This document shows, one piece after another, positions 1 to 8,076 of a DNA stretch of 64,000 nucleotides (the stretch's first letter is position 1; every line of letters begins with the position of its first letter). Under the pieces are notes generated by a model. It did no database searches, was not told the origin of the DNA, and saw only the letters and a list, made by a program, of their open reading frames with translations. The stretch lies in assembly GCA_964511015.1 (NCBI GenBank), contig CAZEDX010000005.1:1-64000 (forward strand). Direction: 5' to 3'. The position numbers and the translations under genes are program-made. This stretch comes from FEN-1099 sp964511015 (lineage in GTDB: Bacteria > Lernaellota > Lernaellaia > Lernaellales > Lernaellaceae).

Positions 1-239
1 TTTTGTCGGACGAACTGCGACAACACGCGGTAAACCGTGGCTCGGTGGACCAGCAAGCGCTCGCTGATTTCGGTGATCGTTTTGCCCGCCGAGTGCATCC
101 GGAATATTTCCAGGTTGCGCCGGATGCGAGCGGTCGTGACGCGCTGTGGGAAATAGAGATATCCCCCGTGCGGCATGTGCTCGTAGACCTGGGTCAGCAG
201 ATCCGGAGGCAAAACATCTTTCGCCTTGAGGTGCTTCAC
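1..239 (-). CDS. Mor/CD3324-like HTH protein (partial, 3' end missing)
   Basis: A small DNA-binding protein starts at a GTG whose bases overlap the TGA of the upstream gene (GTGA), and it runs off the left edge after 79 codons. The N-terminal part has the pattern of Mor-activator/CD3324-type proteins: a short helix (about 9-20), then GGYLYFPQR at about 27-35. A helix-turn-helix follows, with TITEISERLLVHRATVYRVL at about 53-72. Such proteins are usually small transcription regulators of phages and islands. As the last visible gene of the long minus-strand operon it may regulate the element. The family assignment rests on pattern recall and is moderate; the reading frame and overlap are clear. 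Confidence 0.6.
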   Translation of the reverse strand, partial: MKHLKAKDVLPPDLLTQVYEHMPHGGYLYFPQRVTTARIRRNLEIFRMHSAGKTITEISERLLVHRATVYRVLSQFVRQ

Positions 240-544
240 GCATTCGCTCCGACGGCCAGCGCGCTCACATCGACCATGTCGCGTTCGACCGGCAGGTTGT
301 CCTTCAGGCTTTTCAGGAACTGATGAAGGTCGTGCTCGCCCATGCTGTCGTAATCCGGGCACGAGACCATGCGGCGACTGAGAACCGTGTGGTAGCAGTA
401 GGTCCGCTCCTTGCCCGAGGGCGTTTGCCAATTGCCTATCGCGCAACGAACGCGGCGTTCGGCCTTCGCGCCGCGCTCGGCCCGTTCGAGAAAGACCTTG
501 CAGTGCAGGCAATTGGCGCAGTAAACATTTTTCGCGGTCATCAA
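236..544 (-). CDS. Small Cys-rich (zinc-binding?) hypothetical protein
   Basis: 102 aa. The N-terminus has YCANCLHC at about 8-15, then single Cys residues near 34, 50 and 62, and CPDYDSMG near 62-69. The CxxC plus later Cys/His residues could bind zinc. The protein looks like small phage-type proteins encoded in replication operons, but I do not recognise a named family. Its stop overlaps the next gene's GTG by 3 bases, and it follows the nuclease gene by 1 bp, so it is part of the same transcript. Function unknown. Confidence 0.55.
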   Translation of the reverse strand: MMTAKNVYCANCLHCKVFLERAERGAKAERRVRCAIGNWQTPSGKERTYCYHTVLSRRMVSCPDYDSMGEHDLHQFLKSLKDNLPVERDMVDVSALAVGANA

Positions 545-545
545 A

Positions 546-881
546 TCACCTCGCTTTCAGTTCCCACCATTCGCGCACCAGGTCCTTGAAGTCCTCGAGG
601 TCCATCGTGACGATGGTTCGCTTGTTGTCGTCCCTGGTGACGGCGATGGGGTATTTGGTTTTGTCGTTGCAATTAGAGATGGCTTGCTCCAGCGCCTTCT
701 TCACGTCGCAGCGCTTCTGGCGCTTGCACTCGATGAAGAAAACCGGGTTCAGAACATCGCCGACCTCGGCGCCGTCCCGGTACTGGAAGCCGCGCCGGGA
801 TGCGTCGCCGAAAATCTCGCGCAACGCGACGGCGATCTCGCGTTCATAGCGGGCGCCTTTCTCGCGGCTGAGCTTACCCAT
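546..881 (-). CDS. Small PD-(D/E)XK / resolvase-like nuclease
   Basis: 111 aa, starting at MGKLSREKG. It opens with a basic KGARYEREIA helix, typical of small resolvase-like endonucleases. It then shows the core D-(x)n-ExK arrangement: GDVLNPVFFIECKRQKR at about 41-57, where the D and the ECK are the likely metal-binding and catalytic residues. A later helix carries a conserved-looking Gln (ALEQAIS). This is the layout of Holliday-junction-resolvase or VRR-like nucleases used in phage replication and recombination. An upstream in-frame extension to 1229 is possible but translates as arginine/serine-rich noise overlapping a good gene, so the ATG at 881 is preferred. Confidence 0.65.
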   Translation of the reverse strand: MGKLSREKGARYEREIAVALREIFGDASRRGFQYRDGAEVGDVLNPVFFIECKRQKRCDVKKALEQAISNCNDKTKYPIAVTRDDNKRTIVTMDLEDFKDLVREWWELKAR

Positions 882-1236
882 TGATGACCACCTCCATCGC
901 CGCGAGCGGGACCATGTCCTGCCCCTTCTTCGGCGCGGCGAAGACGGGGAGACCGCGCCGATGCGCCTCTTCGATCTCGCGGGCGGTTCCCTCGGAGCGC
1001 TCCCATCCGTCGACGAGCACGACGAGGTCGGCGCGGCGCAGGAATTCGAGTCCGGCTTCCAGGAACTGCGATTCCGGCACGGCGCCCGACATGAACGCCG
1101 AATTGAGGTGGGGACAGAGCGCGGCGTAACCGAGCCGCCAGAGTCGGACGGCCACGGCCCGGGCGCGGGCGATGTTCTCCGCGACGCCGTTGACCGTGTC
1201 GGCATGATAAGGACCGGCAACGTAGGCAATTTTCAT
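874..1236 (-). CDS. DUF4406 / nucleoside deoxyribosyltransferase-like protein
   Basis: 120 aa. It begins MKIAYVAGPYHAD, the beta-strand and glycine loop typical of DUF4406 and nucleoside 2-deoxyribosyltransferase-like folds. It continues with ADLVVLVDGWERSEGTAREIE at about 69-89, which matches the family's second nucleotide-binding loop and the Glu-containing helix. These proteins are common in phages and islands and are thought to act on nucleotides or nucleoside derivatives; the substrate here is unknown. The gene overlaps the nuclease gene by 8 bp and the preceding gene by 4 bp, so it is translationally coupled. Confidence 0.7.
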   Translation of the reverse strand: MKIAYVAGPYHADTVNGVAENIARARAVAVRLWRLGYAALCPHLNSAFMSGAVPESQFLEAGLEFLRRADLVVLVDGWERSEGTAREIEEAHRRGLPVFAAPKKGQDMVPLAAMEVVING

Positions 1237-1841
1237 TTGGCAGCACCTCCGAACAGAAGCGCCTGGTGCGCTTCGGGTTGACGTGGTGACGGCGGGGTCT
1301 TCACCGGGGACGAGGATGAAACCTTCGGTCGGGAGGGGGCGGCCGGTTGATCGACCGTCGAACGGTATTTCCCTTCCGGGCCGACGTAGGCGATCTCGCT
1401 GCCGGGAAAGGCGTCCATGATCATGGCGAGCTTGGCGATGTCCTCGGGAATCAGTTCCACGCGGTCGGTGCGTCCGGTTCGTTCCGCAACGAGCGTGAAT
1501 TCACCGGCCTTCGATTTGACATGGACCTCGACGCCGAGCGCCTTGAACGAGTCGATGTCGGCCTGGGTGAGTTCGCGCACGGGAGCATCGGGATCGCACA
1601 GGCCATGCGCGGCGCGAAAGCGGTTGAAGCCTTCGAGGTGGAGCTTGTAGTAGACCGACAGGGCTTTCTTGAACGCCGGACGGGCGCCGGTCTTCCACAG
1701 CGTGTTGATCTTGTCGTTGACCTGAGAAATAGCCCGATAGATTTCCGGTTGGTTGACGCAGATCCATTCCAGCGCTCCGTCCGGGTAGCGCTTGCTCAGT
1801 CCGTCGATGGTGCGCCGGAAGAGTTGCTCGAAGGAGGTCAT
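1233..1841 (-). CDS. Hypothetical protein in replication operon
   Basis: 202 aa from the ATG at 1841 (MTSFEQLFRR), which has a GGGAGG Shine-Dalgarno about 8 bp upstream. An in-frame ATG 13 codons further up lacks this and is less likely. The N-terminal two thirds looks helical and globular. The last 45 residues are rich in Pro, Ser and Lys and probably disordered, ending in QALLFGGAAK. I do not recognise the family. It lies just downstream of the origin-like repeat region and just upstream of the DUF4406 gene. Confidence 0.55.
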   Translation of the reverse strand: MTSFEQLFRRTIDGLSKRYPDGALEWICVNQPEIYRAISQVNDKINTLWKTGARPAFKKALSVYYKLHLEGFNRFRAAHGLCDPDAPVRELTQADIDSFKALGVEVHVKSKAGEFTLVAERTGRTDRVELIPEDIAKLAMIMDAFPGSEIAYVGPEGKYRSTVDQPAAPSRPKVSSSSPVKTPPSPRQPEAHQALLFGGAAK

Positions 1842-2279
1842 GACGGCGACCTCCCATCGGCGGCGTGATTTCGGGGCCACTTTCCAAGGTTACCGGAGTT
1901 ACCGCAGGTTACCACCGACCGGTAACCCGAATTTGCCAGCAGCGACGGGCAGTTACATGAAAAGGTTACCGAGTTGCCGAATTTTGAAAAATAAAGTCCT
2001 ATATGCGCGAGGCTGATTTTCTTTTCTCTTTTTTCACGCGTCATATATTGGAGAGATGCGTGCAGGACCGGTAACCCGGTAACCTCGTGGCAATTCGCCT
2101 TTGCATTCAGGCAGTTAAGCCCATTTGAAAGCGGTGACCGAACTGGTCGAATTGGGTAACCTTTGGCTTCGGGAACCGCGCTCTCGCTGGCGTGCTTCGG
2201 GAAAAAATCGGTAACTCGGCAACCGAGAAACACACCGTTGATTTCATGGTGCGGGAAAAAACCGGTAACTCGGCAACCA
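1842..2279. repeat. Origin-like region with clustered GGTWACC sites
   Basis: This 438-bp gap between the primase-helicase gene and the next operon gene is dense in a 7-bp motif. Exact GGTTACC or GGTAACC (reverse complements of each other) occur at 1888, 1907, 1921, 1964, 2070, 2078 and 2155. Near matches (AGTTACC, GGTGACC, GGTAACT, GGCAACC) occur at 1897, 2133, 2210, 2218, 2264 and 2272. The first three copies are about 10 bp apart, one helical turn. An AT-rich tract lies in the middle (about 1979-2050). Clustered short sites around an AT-rich tract beside a replication initiator-type gene suggest a replication origin or a regulator-binding region. The role is inference. Confidence 0.6.
2198..2278. 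repeat. Pair of 27-bp direct repeats in origin-like region
   Basis: Two copies, 2198-2224 and 2252-2278, match at 26 of 27 positions (one T/C change) and start 54 bp apart. Each begins CGGGAAAAAA and ends in GGTAACTCGGCAACC, which is two tandem GGYAAC half-sites 8 bp apart. A related composite in reverse orientation lies at 1964-1978 (GGTTACCGAGTTGCC). The second copy ends 1 bp before the stop codon of the primase-helicase gene. Confidence 0.7.
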
Positions 2280-5200
2280 TCAAAATGGGACTTCATCGTC
2301 GCCGCTCCTTTCGGTGAGTCCGAGATCCGCCTTTTTGATCTTCCAGACCCGGTGCGTTCTGCCGTTGTGCTTCACGACGGTCGTCGATCTGCCGTCCTGT
2401 CGGTCGTGCAGGAATCCCTCCTCCGATAGCTGCTTCCCGATCGCGTTGATGGTGAATCCGAGCGAGCTTCCGGCGTCGCGCAGCACCTTCTGAATCTCGG
2501 CCAGGGCGATCTTGGGATAGACATAGACGTGCTCGTCGTCGCGGCGCATGAAACCGACCACGCCGCGTAATTCGTGCGGCTCCAGGTCCACCAGTTCCAT
2601 GCCGCGCCATATCTTGTTGTCGGGCGAATGGAGCACGACGCGGCCGCTCTGGAGCATGTCGGTGAGGGTGTCCAGGAAGACGTTGTTCGCCTGCTCGCTG
2701 ATGACCGACCGCGTATGCTCGTCCCGAAGTCCGAACAGGTTCTCGATGTGCTCGGCGACGAGCGCCGCTGTGGTCGCCTCGTCGATCACGCCGATGCCTT
2801 GCAGAAAATCCACAAAGAGATCGAAGCCCGTCTTGTTTAGGGCGAAGTTGCGGGCGATGCGCAGACCGTTGGCGACCGCTTCCACGCCCTCGTGAAACAT
2901 GTCCGTAGCCGCGTCGATCCGCGCAACCAGGTCGTCGAACCAACCGGGACGCGCAAGAACGTGGTGGATGAACGCCGCCGTGACGCCGCGATAAAGATGC
3001 TGGTTCTTGAGGCAGGCTCGCCCGCGCACGGCGTCCTTGCGGCGGGTGTTCACGCCGACGATGATCATGCGCGCCAGATTGGACGCCTCGTTGTCGGGCA
3101 CGTCCTCGCCGGTGACCAGCAGGTTGCCCCGGATCGTGTACGTCTGCTTCACCGAGGCATCGCTGTTGAGTCGGCCGCGCCCGCGTCCGTCCGCGTAATT
3201 CTGAAGAATCTGGACGACCTGCTCGTGCCGCGCCTGGATGTTCTTGAGCTTGAAATCGTCGACGAGGTAAAGGCAGTCGGCGAAGTAATGGCCGACCTTC
3301 TGAATCTGGTACGGTGTCGAGGTCCAAGAGTTGACCGACGCTCCTTCCGCGAAGTTGCCGAAGAAGTTTGCAAAACGCATGGCCAGGAACGACTTCGACG
3401 CGCCGGTGATGCCCGTGATCCAAAGGATGTATCTCTCGCTGGAACAGTTGGGCGAGTGATCGAGCTTCGACAGGAACGGCGAGATGAAGGCGTGGCCCGC
3501 GAGGGTGAATGTGACCTCGTGGCCGTTGAGTTCGAAGAGGTCGTCCAGGATGTGGCGGCAGACCCGCTTCAATGTTTCGTCGTCGAGCCGGATCAGGTCG
3601 AGGCTCTTCGCGTACTCCATTTCCGACAGGTCGATGACGCGCTCGCGGTTTTCGATGACGCCGTGGGGCGTGATGATGAGCGATGGCGTGTAGTAACGGT
3701 CGTTCGCCGGGTCGATGAATCCGAGCCGCGTGTGGGCCGCCACGTAGCGCGGCGTGGAGAGTTCCTGCGCCGCGCGGCGAATGTCGTTGACCTCGTGCGG
3801 CCAGTATTTGCAGACCGTGCCGCCTTGCTCGCCGATGGCCTCGTTGAGCTTCTGGCCGTTGGCGAAGGTCTTTCCCGATACCTGAATCGACATGACCTTG
3901 CCGCAAGCCGTCCGGATTTCCCCTTCGATCAGGCGGTACGGCTCGATCTCATCGATGAACTGCCGATCGGACCGGATGTCGATGATGAAGTTGGTGAAGG
4001 GCTCGTAATTGACCTGGCCGGTTTCCTCGACGTGTTTTTTCTCATAACAGTGGTTCTGGATGCGGTAGGTCGGCAGATCGTCGCGGGACAGCGCCTCGGC
4101 CTTGCGCGTCTCCTGCTTTTTCAGCACGACCTTCTTGAGTTCGTTCTTCTTGGCCTTCGGCAACTTGGCCGCGATCCGTTCGAGATATTCCTCGTGCTCG
4201 CCGCGCGCCGTCAGGCTGATTTCATTCAGGATCGCATCGAGCGCGGTGGGCACGTCATCGGGAAGCGAAGCCGGATCGATGTCGTCGATCAGCGCCGTGA
4301 TGTGTTCGCCGCGCATTCGCGCCGCGAGACCGGCGGGCGCCTTGACCCCACAGCCGTCTTTCGGACAGCCGGTGAATCCGTCGGCGCGGATTTTCTCGCA
4401 GGTGATCGGCCCCGAGGACATCCGCAGATGTGCGATTTTCCCGTTGGTTTCCTGGGGCGTGTAGTTGGGATGGCCGCGCGACAAGTCGTGGATCAGATCG
4501 CCGCCGTCCGCGAAGCGGCAGAGATTGCTGATCATGTCCATCCAGAGCGGTTCCGGCAGCGCCGCCGCCTGGTCGCGGCAATGCCGAAGGAAGGCGCAGT
4601 GCTCCAGGCAGATGCGCGCCCCCGCGTCCGAGGGCGGCGCCGTCATTCCCTTGCTTTCCGGCGGCTGATTTCCGCCGGCGACATCGACCTTCAATTCCGA
4701 AGCGATGCGCATCAGGTCGTCCCGCGAGACGAGCAAGTCGCCATGCCCGGCGTCGATCTGCGTCGCCAGAGCCGTGAGCAGCGGCGCTTGCTTCTCGAAG
4801 GGCGTGAATCCGTTCTGCGGATCGACGAAGAGCGTGTTGCCCTTTTTCATGTGCGCGCCGCACAGGGGCGCCGCGATCAGGTTGCCCAGACCCTTGCCGG
4901 TGAGCCGGTCCTGGTTTGGAAAAATGCGGTCAAAGGACGGCGCATTGAGATCGTCGCCGTCGTCGAGGCATCCCGATTCGAGGAGCAGGGCGAAGAGCAC
5001 GCTCCGCACCAGATAAGCCTCAATGGGACCGGTGAAGAAAAACCAGACATGGAATCCCCGGCCCGACTTGGACCGCTCGACGTGGGCGCGAATGCACTGC
5101 ACCTCACAGACCGCGAGAAACGACGTCACGTCCTTCGTGGGATCATGATGAATGCCCGTAGACGGGTCCGCGTGGTCGTCGAAGTCGATGGCCGCCTGGA

Positions 5201-5576
5201 AGCAGAAGTTCTCGATGGTGGAGCCGTCCGGGAGGGTGACGACGGGCCATAAGAGATAAATGCCCAGCTGCTCCTTGATGTCCGTCGCGCCGTTTTGCAC
5301 CGGCGTTGATCCGGTCAGGTGGTCCCAGATCGCCTGGTCGTCGAGTACGGCGAATTGCTTGTGCGGGCACGCATCGCAGCCGCCCTTGAGGTCGTTCTTG
5401 TTGGAGAGGGCGCACAGCTTGGCGTCGAAGCGATGCACGCAAACCGGCGCCCACCCTTTCCGATGCTTGCCGTCGCGCCCCGGCTGCTTGGCCTGCCACG
5501 GGTGCGCGTAGACATCGGTGCGCACCCGCAGCAGGGTCTTTTTAACCAGATCGACACGCTCCTGATTCAGCTTCAT
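2280..5576 (-). CDS. Primase (TOTE/AEP-like) fused to DUF927 helicase
   Basis: 1098 aa, the likely replication initiator, primase and helicase of the element. The N-terminal AEP-type primase core has AIDFDDH at 129-135 (metal-binding Asp pair) and SGRGFHVWF at 171-179 (catalytic His loop). FPNQDRLTGKGLGNLIAAP (219-237) is typical of TOTE-type primases. A Cys-rich part (about 323-409, ending TGCPKDGCG) matches the zinc element that usually follows this primase type. The C-terminal half is DUF927-like with Walker A GITGASKS (722-729) and Walker B LYLVDDF (769-775), then a predicted winged helix. The protein ends DDEVPF, which resembles the SSB C-terminal tip DDDIPF. It overlaps the upstream RecD2-like gene by 4 bp. 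Confidence 0.85.
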   Translation of the reverse strand: MKLNQERVDLVKKTLLRVRTDVYAHPWQAKQPGRDGKHRKGWAPVCVHRFDAKLCALSNKNDLKGGCDACPHKQFAVLDDQAIWDHLTGSTPVQNGATDIKEQLGIYLLWPVVTLPDGSTIENFCFQAAIDFDDHADPSTGIHHDPTKDVTSFLAVCEVQCIRAHVERSKSGRGFHVWFFFTGPIEAYLVRSVLFALLLESGCLDDGDDLNAPSFDRIFPNQDRLTGKGLGNLIAAPLCGAHMKKGNTLFVDPQNGFTPFEKQAPLLTALATQIDAGHGDLLVSRDDLMRIASELKVDVAGGNQPPESKGMTAPPSDAGARICLEHCAFLRHCRDQAAALPEPLWMDMISNLCRFADGGDLIHDLSRGHPNYTPQETNGKIAHLRMSSGPITCEKIRADGFTGCPKDGCGVKAPAGLAARMRGEHITALIDDIDPASLPDDVPTALDAILNEISLTARGEHEEYLERIAAKLPKAKKNELKKVVLKKQETRKAEALSRDDLPTYRIQNHCYEKKHVEETGQVNYEPFTNFIIDIRSDRQFIDEIEPYRLIEGEIRTACGKVMSIQVSGKTFANGQKLNEAIGEQGGTVCKYWPHEVNDIRRAAQELSTPRYVAAHTRLGFIDPANDRYYTPSLIITPHGVIENRERVIDLSEMEYAKSLDLIRLDDETLKRVCRHILDDLFELNGHEVTFTLAGHAFISPFLSKLDHSPNCSSERYILWITGITGASKSFLAMRFANFFGNFAEGASVNSWTSTPYQIQKVGHYFADCLYLVDDFKLKNIQARHEQVVQILQNYADGRGRGRLNSDASVKQTYTIRGNLLVTGEDVPDNEASNLARMIIVGVNTRRKDAVRGRACLKNQHLYRGVTAAFIHHVLARPGWFDDLVARIDAATDMFHEGVEAVANGLRIARNFALNKTGFDLFVDFLQGIGVIDEATTAALVAEHIENLFGLRDEHTRSVISEQANNVFLDTLTDMLQSGRVVLHSPDNKIWRGMELVDLEPHELRGVVGFMRRDDEHVYVYPKIALAEIQKVLRDAGSSLGFTINAIGKQLSEEGFLHDRQDGRSTTVVKHNGRTHRVWKIKKADLGLTERSGDDEVPF

Positions 5577-7792
5577 TCAGGAGCCTCCAGCAGCGTCCGC
5601 AGGTTGGTAAACCGCTCCGCGACCTTGTTGTTGCCGATGGCGATCCGCACGGCCTTGGGCGAGCCGATGAGGAAGAGATATTTCGCGGCCCGCGTCACGC
5701 CGGTGTAGAGCAACGACCGCTGCAGCATGAGGTAGTTGGTCGTGTGGACCGGGAGGATGACGGCGGCGTATTCCGATCCCTGGCTTCGATGTATGGAAAT
5801 TGCAAAGGAGCGGATCAATTCCTCTTCGGCTTCGCCGACGCGGTACAACGAATAAACGCCGTCGTCGAAGGCGACGAGGATCAGGCTGGCGCCGGGGAAG
5901 AAGGCTTCGATGACGCCGCCGTCCCCGTTGAAGGCGCCGAAGTCGCATCCCACGGTGTTGAAAATGAAATCCACCGAGACCGCGTTGGTCCATTTCAGGT
6001 TCGCATCCGCCGCGACCATCGACAGAAACTTCGACCGCCCCTCGTCGCCGAATACCAGGCGCTTGTAGTTGTTTTTTTTCTGCATCACCTTGTCGCCGAC
6101 CTTCAGAGACGATCCCTTGATGGCGGCGCCGTCGGGATTCAACAACCTGCTCAGGTAGGGGTTGAGCGCATCCGCGCCGATGGAACTCACGTTGGCGGGG
6201 CAGAGGACCTGGAAATCCCGCACCGGATCAAGTCCAAGCTTCGGCGGCATGACCTGCAAGGTCTTCCCGATCCAGTCGACGATCTGCCCCTTGTCGTCCG
6301 TGGGGGCGAAGAAGAATTCCTTTTCGTTGTCCGTGACGAGGTCGCGCCCCGCGTTGATCGCGTGCGCGTTCTTGACGATGGCGCTCGCCTCGTCCTGGCG
6401 CAGGATCTCCGTCAGGTTGACGACCGGGCAGATGCCCGATGCGATGACGTCATTCAGAACGCGGCCCGGGCCGACCGAGGGCAGCTGGTTCACATCGCCG
6501 ACGAGGATCAAGGAGGTCTGCTCGGGGTCGATGGCGTCGAGCAAGGCATCGGCAAGCTCGATACACGTCATGCTCATTTCGTCCGCGATGACGACGTCCA
6601 CATCGAGCGGGTTGTCTCGGTTGATCCGGAAGCCTTCCTCGGGGTGGTACTTGAGCAAGCGGTGGATCGTCTGCGCCGGGCGGCCGATCTGCTGGGTCAT
6701 TCGTTTTGAAGCGCGACCGGTCGGCGCGCACAGCGCGATGGACTCCATGCCGAACGCCTTCACGATGGCCTTGAGCGAGGACGTCTTGCCGGTGCCCGGC
6801 AGGCCGGTGAGCACCATGAGATTGCTGGCCACGGCGCACCGGACCGCCTCGCGCTGCTTGGGCGTGAGCCACTTCCATTCCTCGGGGGAGAGGCTCGCCA
6901 TCTCCCGCGCGACCTTGCGGGCGGCGATGGCCTTGATCCTTTCGGCAACACGAACTTCGGCGGAATAGAATCGCGGCAGGGCAACGCGATCATCGAGAAA
7001 GCACGCCAGCTTCGCGTCCGCGAGGAGCGCGTCCATTTCACGGGCGGCCATTTCCGGGGCGACCGACAGGAGGTCGGCGGCGGCCTTGATCAATCCGGCC
7101 TTCGGCAGATAGCAATGGCCGTCATTCTCGGCGGCCTCTTGCAATGCGTGGAAGATGCCCGCGCGGATGCGAAACGGCGACGCCATGTCGAAATCCAGAC
7201 GGCGGGCGATCTTGTCAGCCGTAATGAAACCGATGAGATCGACCCGCTCGGCCAGCTGATAGGGGTTGGCCTTGATGGTCTCGATCAGCGTCCCTACGGA
7301 CATTTTCGGAAAGGCGGCCTGGATGCGGTTCTGCATGGCGGGGCTGATCGCGCAGGTGCTGAAAAAAACACCGGCTTCCTTGTCGGCTTTTTTCGTCGAC
7401 CACGCCTCGTGAATCTCCTCGGCTCGTTGCGGGGTGATGCCGCGAATCTCGGTAAGCCGTTGGTGGTCGCTTTCGACAATGTCGAAGAACCCGTCGCCGA
7501 AGCGCCGTATGATTTCCTCGGCAATAGCCGGGCCGATCCACTTAAAATTCTGCGCCAGGTATCGCTTGACGCCGTTGACGCCCTTGGGCCGCACGGACTG
7601 GCACTCGCGGAAATTGAACTGCGGCCCCCAGCCGCGATCCTCCCAGCGGCCGTGCATGACGACCGTGTCGCCCTCGCTGACGCCCGGCGGCAGCACACCC
7701 ACCACCGGGTGCCGGTCCACGTTTCCTCTGATCCAGTTCTTGGGCGAGGCGCCTTTGATCGCCAGTACGCCTTCGATCCGCTCGTGGTTCAT
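5573..7792 (-). CDS. RecD2-like helicase (copy A)
   Basis: 739 aa, the usual RecD2 length; a superfamily 1B 5'-3' DNA helicase. An N-terminal OB-like part and helix-hairpin-helix repeats (about 80-200, with NPYQLAERVDLIGFITADKI) precede the motor. Walker A is GLPGTGKT (330-337), motif II is IADEMSM (402-408), motif III is GDVNQLPSVGPG (432-443). The C-terminal UvrD-like part has AISIHRSQGSEY and LLYTGVTRAAK. The second acidic residue and Ser of the usual DESSM are changed to DEMSM. It overlaps both neighbours by 4 bp, so it works in the replication operon. A second RecD2 is at 18604-20820; the two are clearly divergent. Confidence 0.88.
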   Translation of the reverse strand: MNHERIEGVLAIKGASPKNWIRGNVDRHPVVGVLPPGVSEGDTVVMHGRWEDRGWGPQFNFRECQSVRPKGVNGVKRYLAQNFKWIGPAIAEEIIRRFGDGFFDIVESDHQRLTEIRGITPQRAEEIHEAWSTKKADKEAGVFFSTCAISPAMQNRIQAAFPKMSVGTLIETIKANPYQLAERVDLIGFITADKIARRLDFDMASPFRIRAGIFHALQEAAENDGHCYLPKAGLIKAAADLLSVAPEMAAREMDALLADAKLACFLDDRVALPRFYSAEVRVAERIKAIAARKVAREMASLSPEEWKWLTPKQREAVRCAVASNLMVLTGLPGTGKTSSLKAIVKAFGMESIALCAPTGRASKRMTQQIGRPAQTIHRLLKYHPEEGFRINRDNPLDVDVVIADEMSMTCIELADALLDAIDPEQTSLILVGDVNQLPSVGPGRVLNDVIASGICPVVNLTEILRQDEASAIVKNAHAINAGRDLVTDNEKEFFFAPTDDKGQIVDWIGKTLQVMPPKLGLDPVRDFQVLCPANVSSIGADALNPYLSRLLNPDGAAIKGSSLKVGDKVMQKKNNYKRLVFGDEGRSKFLSMVAADANLKWTNAVSVDFIFNTVGCDFGAFNGDGGVIEAFFPGASLILVAFDDGVYSLYRVGEAEEELIRSFAISIHRSQGSEYAAVILPVHTTNYLMLQRSLLYTGVTRAAKYLFLIGSPKAVRIAIGNNKVAERFTNLRTLLEAPE

Positions 7793-8076
7793 TCGCGGCT
7801 CCTCTCAATGGCCACGAGCAGCAGAATCAAGTAGCCGATCAAATCCGTAACGGTGTCGAGGTAGGAATCGCACACGGCGGCCAGGTCATCGCCGCCGCGG
7901 GCGAGCCGCGAAAGCTTGTCGTCGATCCGGACCTTGATCTGCTCGATGGGATCGGTTTTGGAAAATACCCGCAGGGGATCGAGAGCCGAGTTGCCGTAGA
8001 TTTCATTTTTGGCCAGGAGCATCCGCTCAATGCCGGTGCAGACGGCGGAAATCCGTTCGCGCACATCGTCCATCAT
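7789..8076 (-). CDS. Nmad1/DUF1599-like small protein
   Basis: 95 aa. KNEIYGNSALDPLRVFSK (about 23-40) and RIDDKLSRL (50-58), followed by a hydrophobic DLIGYLILLLVAIE helix, match the DUF1599/Nmad1 pattern (KN.dYgNs ... RidDKlsRl ... DliGYlil), a small helical family found in phages and linked by others to nucleotide modification. Enzymatic activity is not established. The ATG at 8076 overlaps the upstream stop as ATGA, a second ATG is directly adjacent, and its own end overlaps the RecD2-like start by 4 bp. Confidence 0.7.
   Translation of the reverse strand: MMDDVRERISAVCTGIERMLLAKNEIYGNSALDPLRVFSKTDPIEQIKVRIDDKLSRLARGGDDLAAVCDSYLDTVTDLIGYLILLLVAIERSRE

Noticed and set aside
1838..2296. 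152-codon minus-strand frame across the origin-like region
   Set aside because: Its peptide is just the translated GGTAACC repeats with no family pattern, and it overlaps both neighbours.
2892..5252. 786-codon plus-strand frame opposite the primase-helicase
   Set aside because: Composition is typical of an antisense shadow in GC-rich DNA (Arg/Val/Asp-rich), while the minus strand has clear primase and helicase motifs.
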